Assembly (NCBI GenBank): GCA_024233865.1
Contig: JACKPA010000029.1
Coordinates: forward strand, 1 to 14,072
Direction of reading: 5' to 3'
DNA length: 14,072 nt
From: Leptospiraceae bacterium
GTDB taxonomy: Bacteria > Spirochaetota > Leptospiria > Leptospirales > Leptospiraceae
Positions 13,766 to 14,072 of the stretch are shown here, in pieces (the stretch's first letter is position 1; every line of letters starts with the position of its first letter). The notes beneath the pieces were generated by a model, which worked only from the letters and a program-made list of their open reading frames with translations, ran no database searches and was not told the DNA's origin. The position numbers and the translations under genes were made by a program.

Positions 13766-14072
13766 GACATTTTAATAAATCCCCTACTGTACCAAGAAAA
13801 ATGAAATATATAATTTATTTCTTATTTATAATTTTTAAGTGAAAAAAATAATAAAAGCCTTTATAACACCTAGGCAATAATATCTATTTTTAATAGTAGA
13901 AATACCATAAAACAGTTGCGAGCAAAAGGCATTGTCTAAAAAATTAGAGTAGTAATATTTTGGTAGCGTATATAATCTTGATTGAGTAATTAAAATAAAT
14001 CAATATACAAAAATAATAGTGTTAATTATAGAATAACTATTAAAAATCAATTGGATTGCGGTTAACAAAAAC
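13760..14072 (+). mobile_element. Start of integron cassette 5, no gene seen
   Basis: The cassette begins after the R' cut at 13759/13760 and its first bases predict an R'' ending GTCGCTTAAC, which does not occur before the window ends. The 313 bp visible are very AT-rich, and I see no convincing open frame on either strand; the longest minus-strand candidate is about 20 codons. Either a long leader as in cassette 4, a non-coding cassette or a gene starting beyond the edge. Confidence 0.5.

Noticed and set aside
14050..14072. A possible next R'' box (GGTTAAC) at the window end
   Set aside because: It does not match the expected GTCGCTTAAC partner of the cassette 5 start, and the following bases do not resemble the conserved GCATACCC arm.

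Overview
The window is a stretch of a sedentary (chromosomal-type) integron cassette array; no integrase gene lies inside it. Five near-identical ~200-bp recombination sites (attC; the first cut by the window start) delimit four complete cassettes and the start of a fifth. The strongest evidence is that each complete cassette begins with a TTRRRY-type end whose 9-10 bases are the exact reverse complement of the bases at its own 3' R'' box: GTTAGGTGAC/GTCACCTAAC, GTTAGATGCC/GGCATCTAAC, GTTAGACGGC/GCCGTCTAAC and GTTTTGCGG/CCGCAAAAC. That is expected if each unit circularised and inserted independently. All recognised genes are on the plus strand and end 33-88 bp before their attC.

Layout. Cassette 1 (25-2851): four closely spaced genes for an exported protein, an exported SH3b protein, a membrane protein and a membrane-anchored patatin-like lipase, plus a broken gene remnant. 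Cassette 2 (2852-10567): a 7.7-kb unit with one 2138-residue SpvB/FG-GAP/YD-repeat/RHS-core protein carrying a variable C-terminal tip, then two small lipoprotein-like genes that are immunity candidates. Cassette 3 (10568-12053): a pentapeptide-repeat protein and a VapBC-type toxin-antitoxin pair. Cassette 4 (12054-13759): a leader with a probable terminator, then a chemoreceptor gene broken by an 11-bp tandem repeat and lacking HAMP and the signalling tip. Cassette 5 (13760 to the end) shows no gene in the part visible.

Organism. The low G+C, the codon style of the RHS gene (many TCC, AAC, GGA codons), relaxed lipoprotein boxes and the SpvB-RHS architecture suggest a spirochaete, most likely a Leptospira relative. 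This is inference and was not tested by search. Outside the RHS body the cassettes are much more AT-rich, as if drawn from other sources.

Working together. The array looks like a storehouse of independent modules: an envelope lipase operon, a polymorphic toxin with likely immunity partners, a stabilising toxin-antitoxin pair and a decaying sensory gene. The two most unusual features are a full-size RHS/Tc-like toxin in a single integron cassette and long attC sites that appear multi-branched, with a covarying side hairpin.
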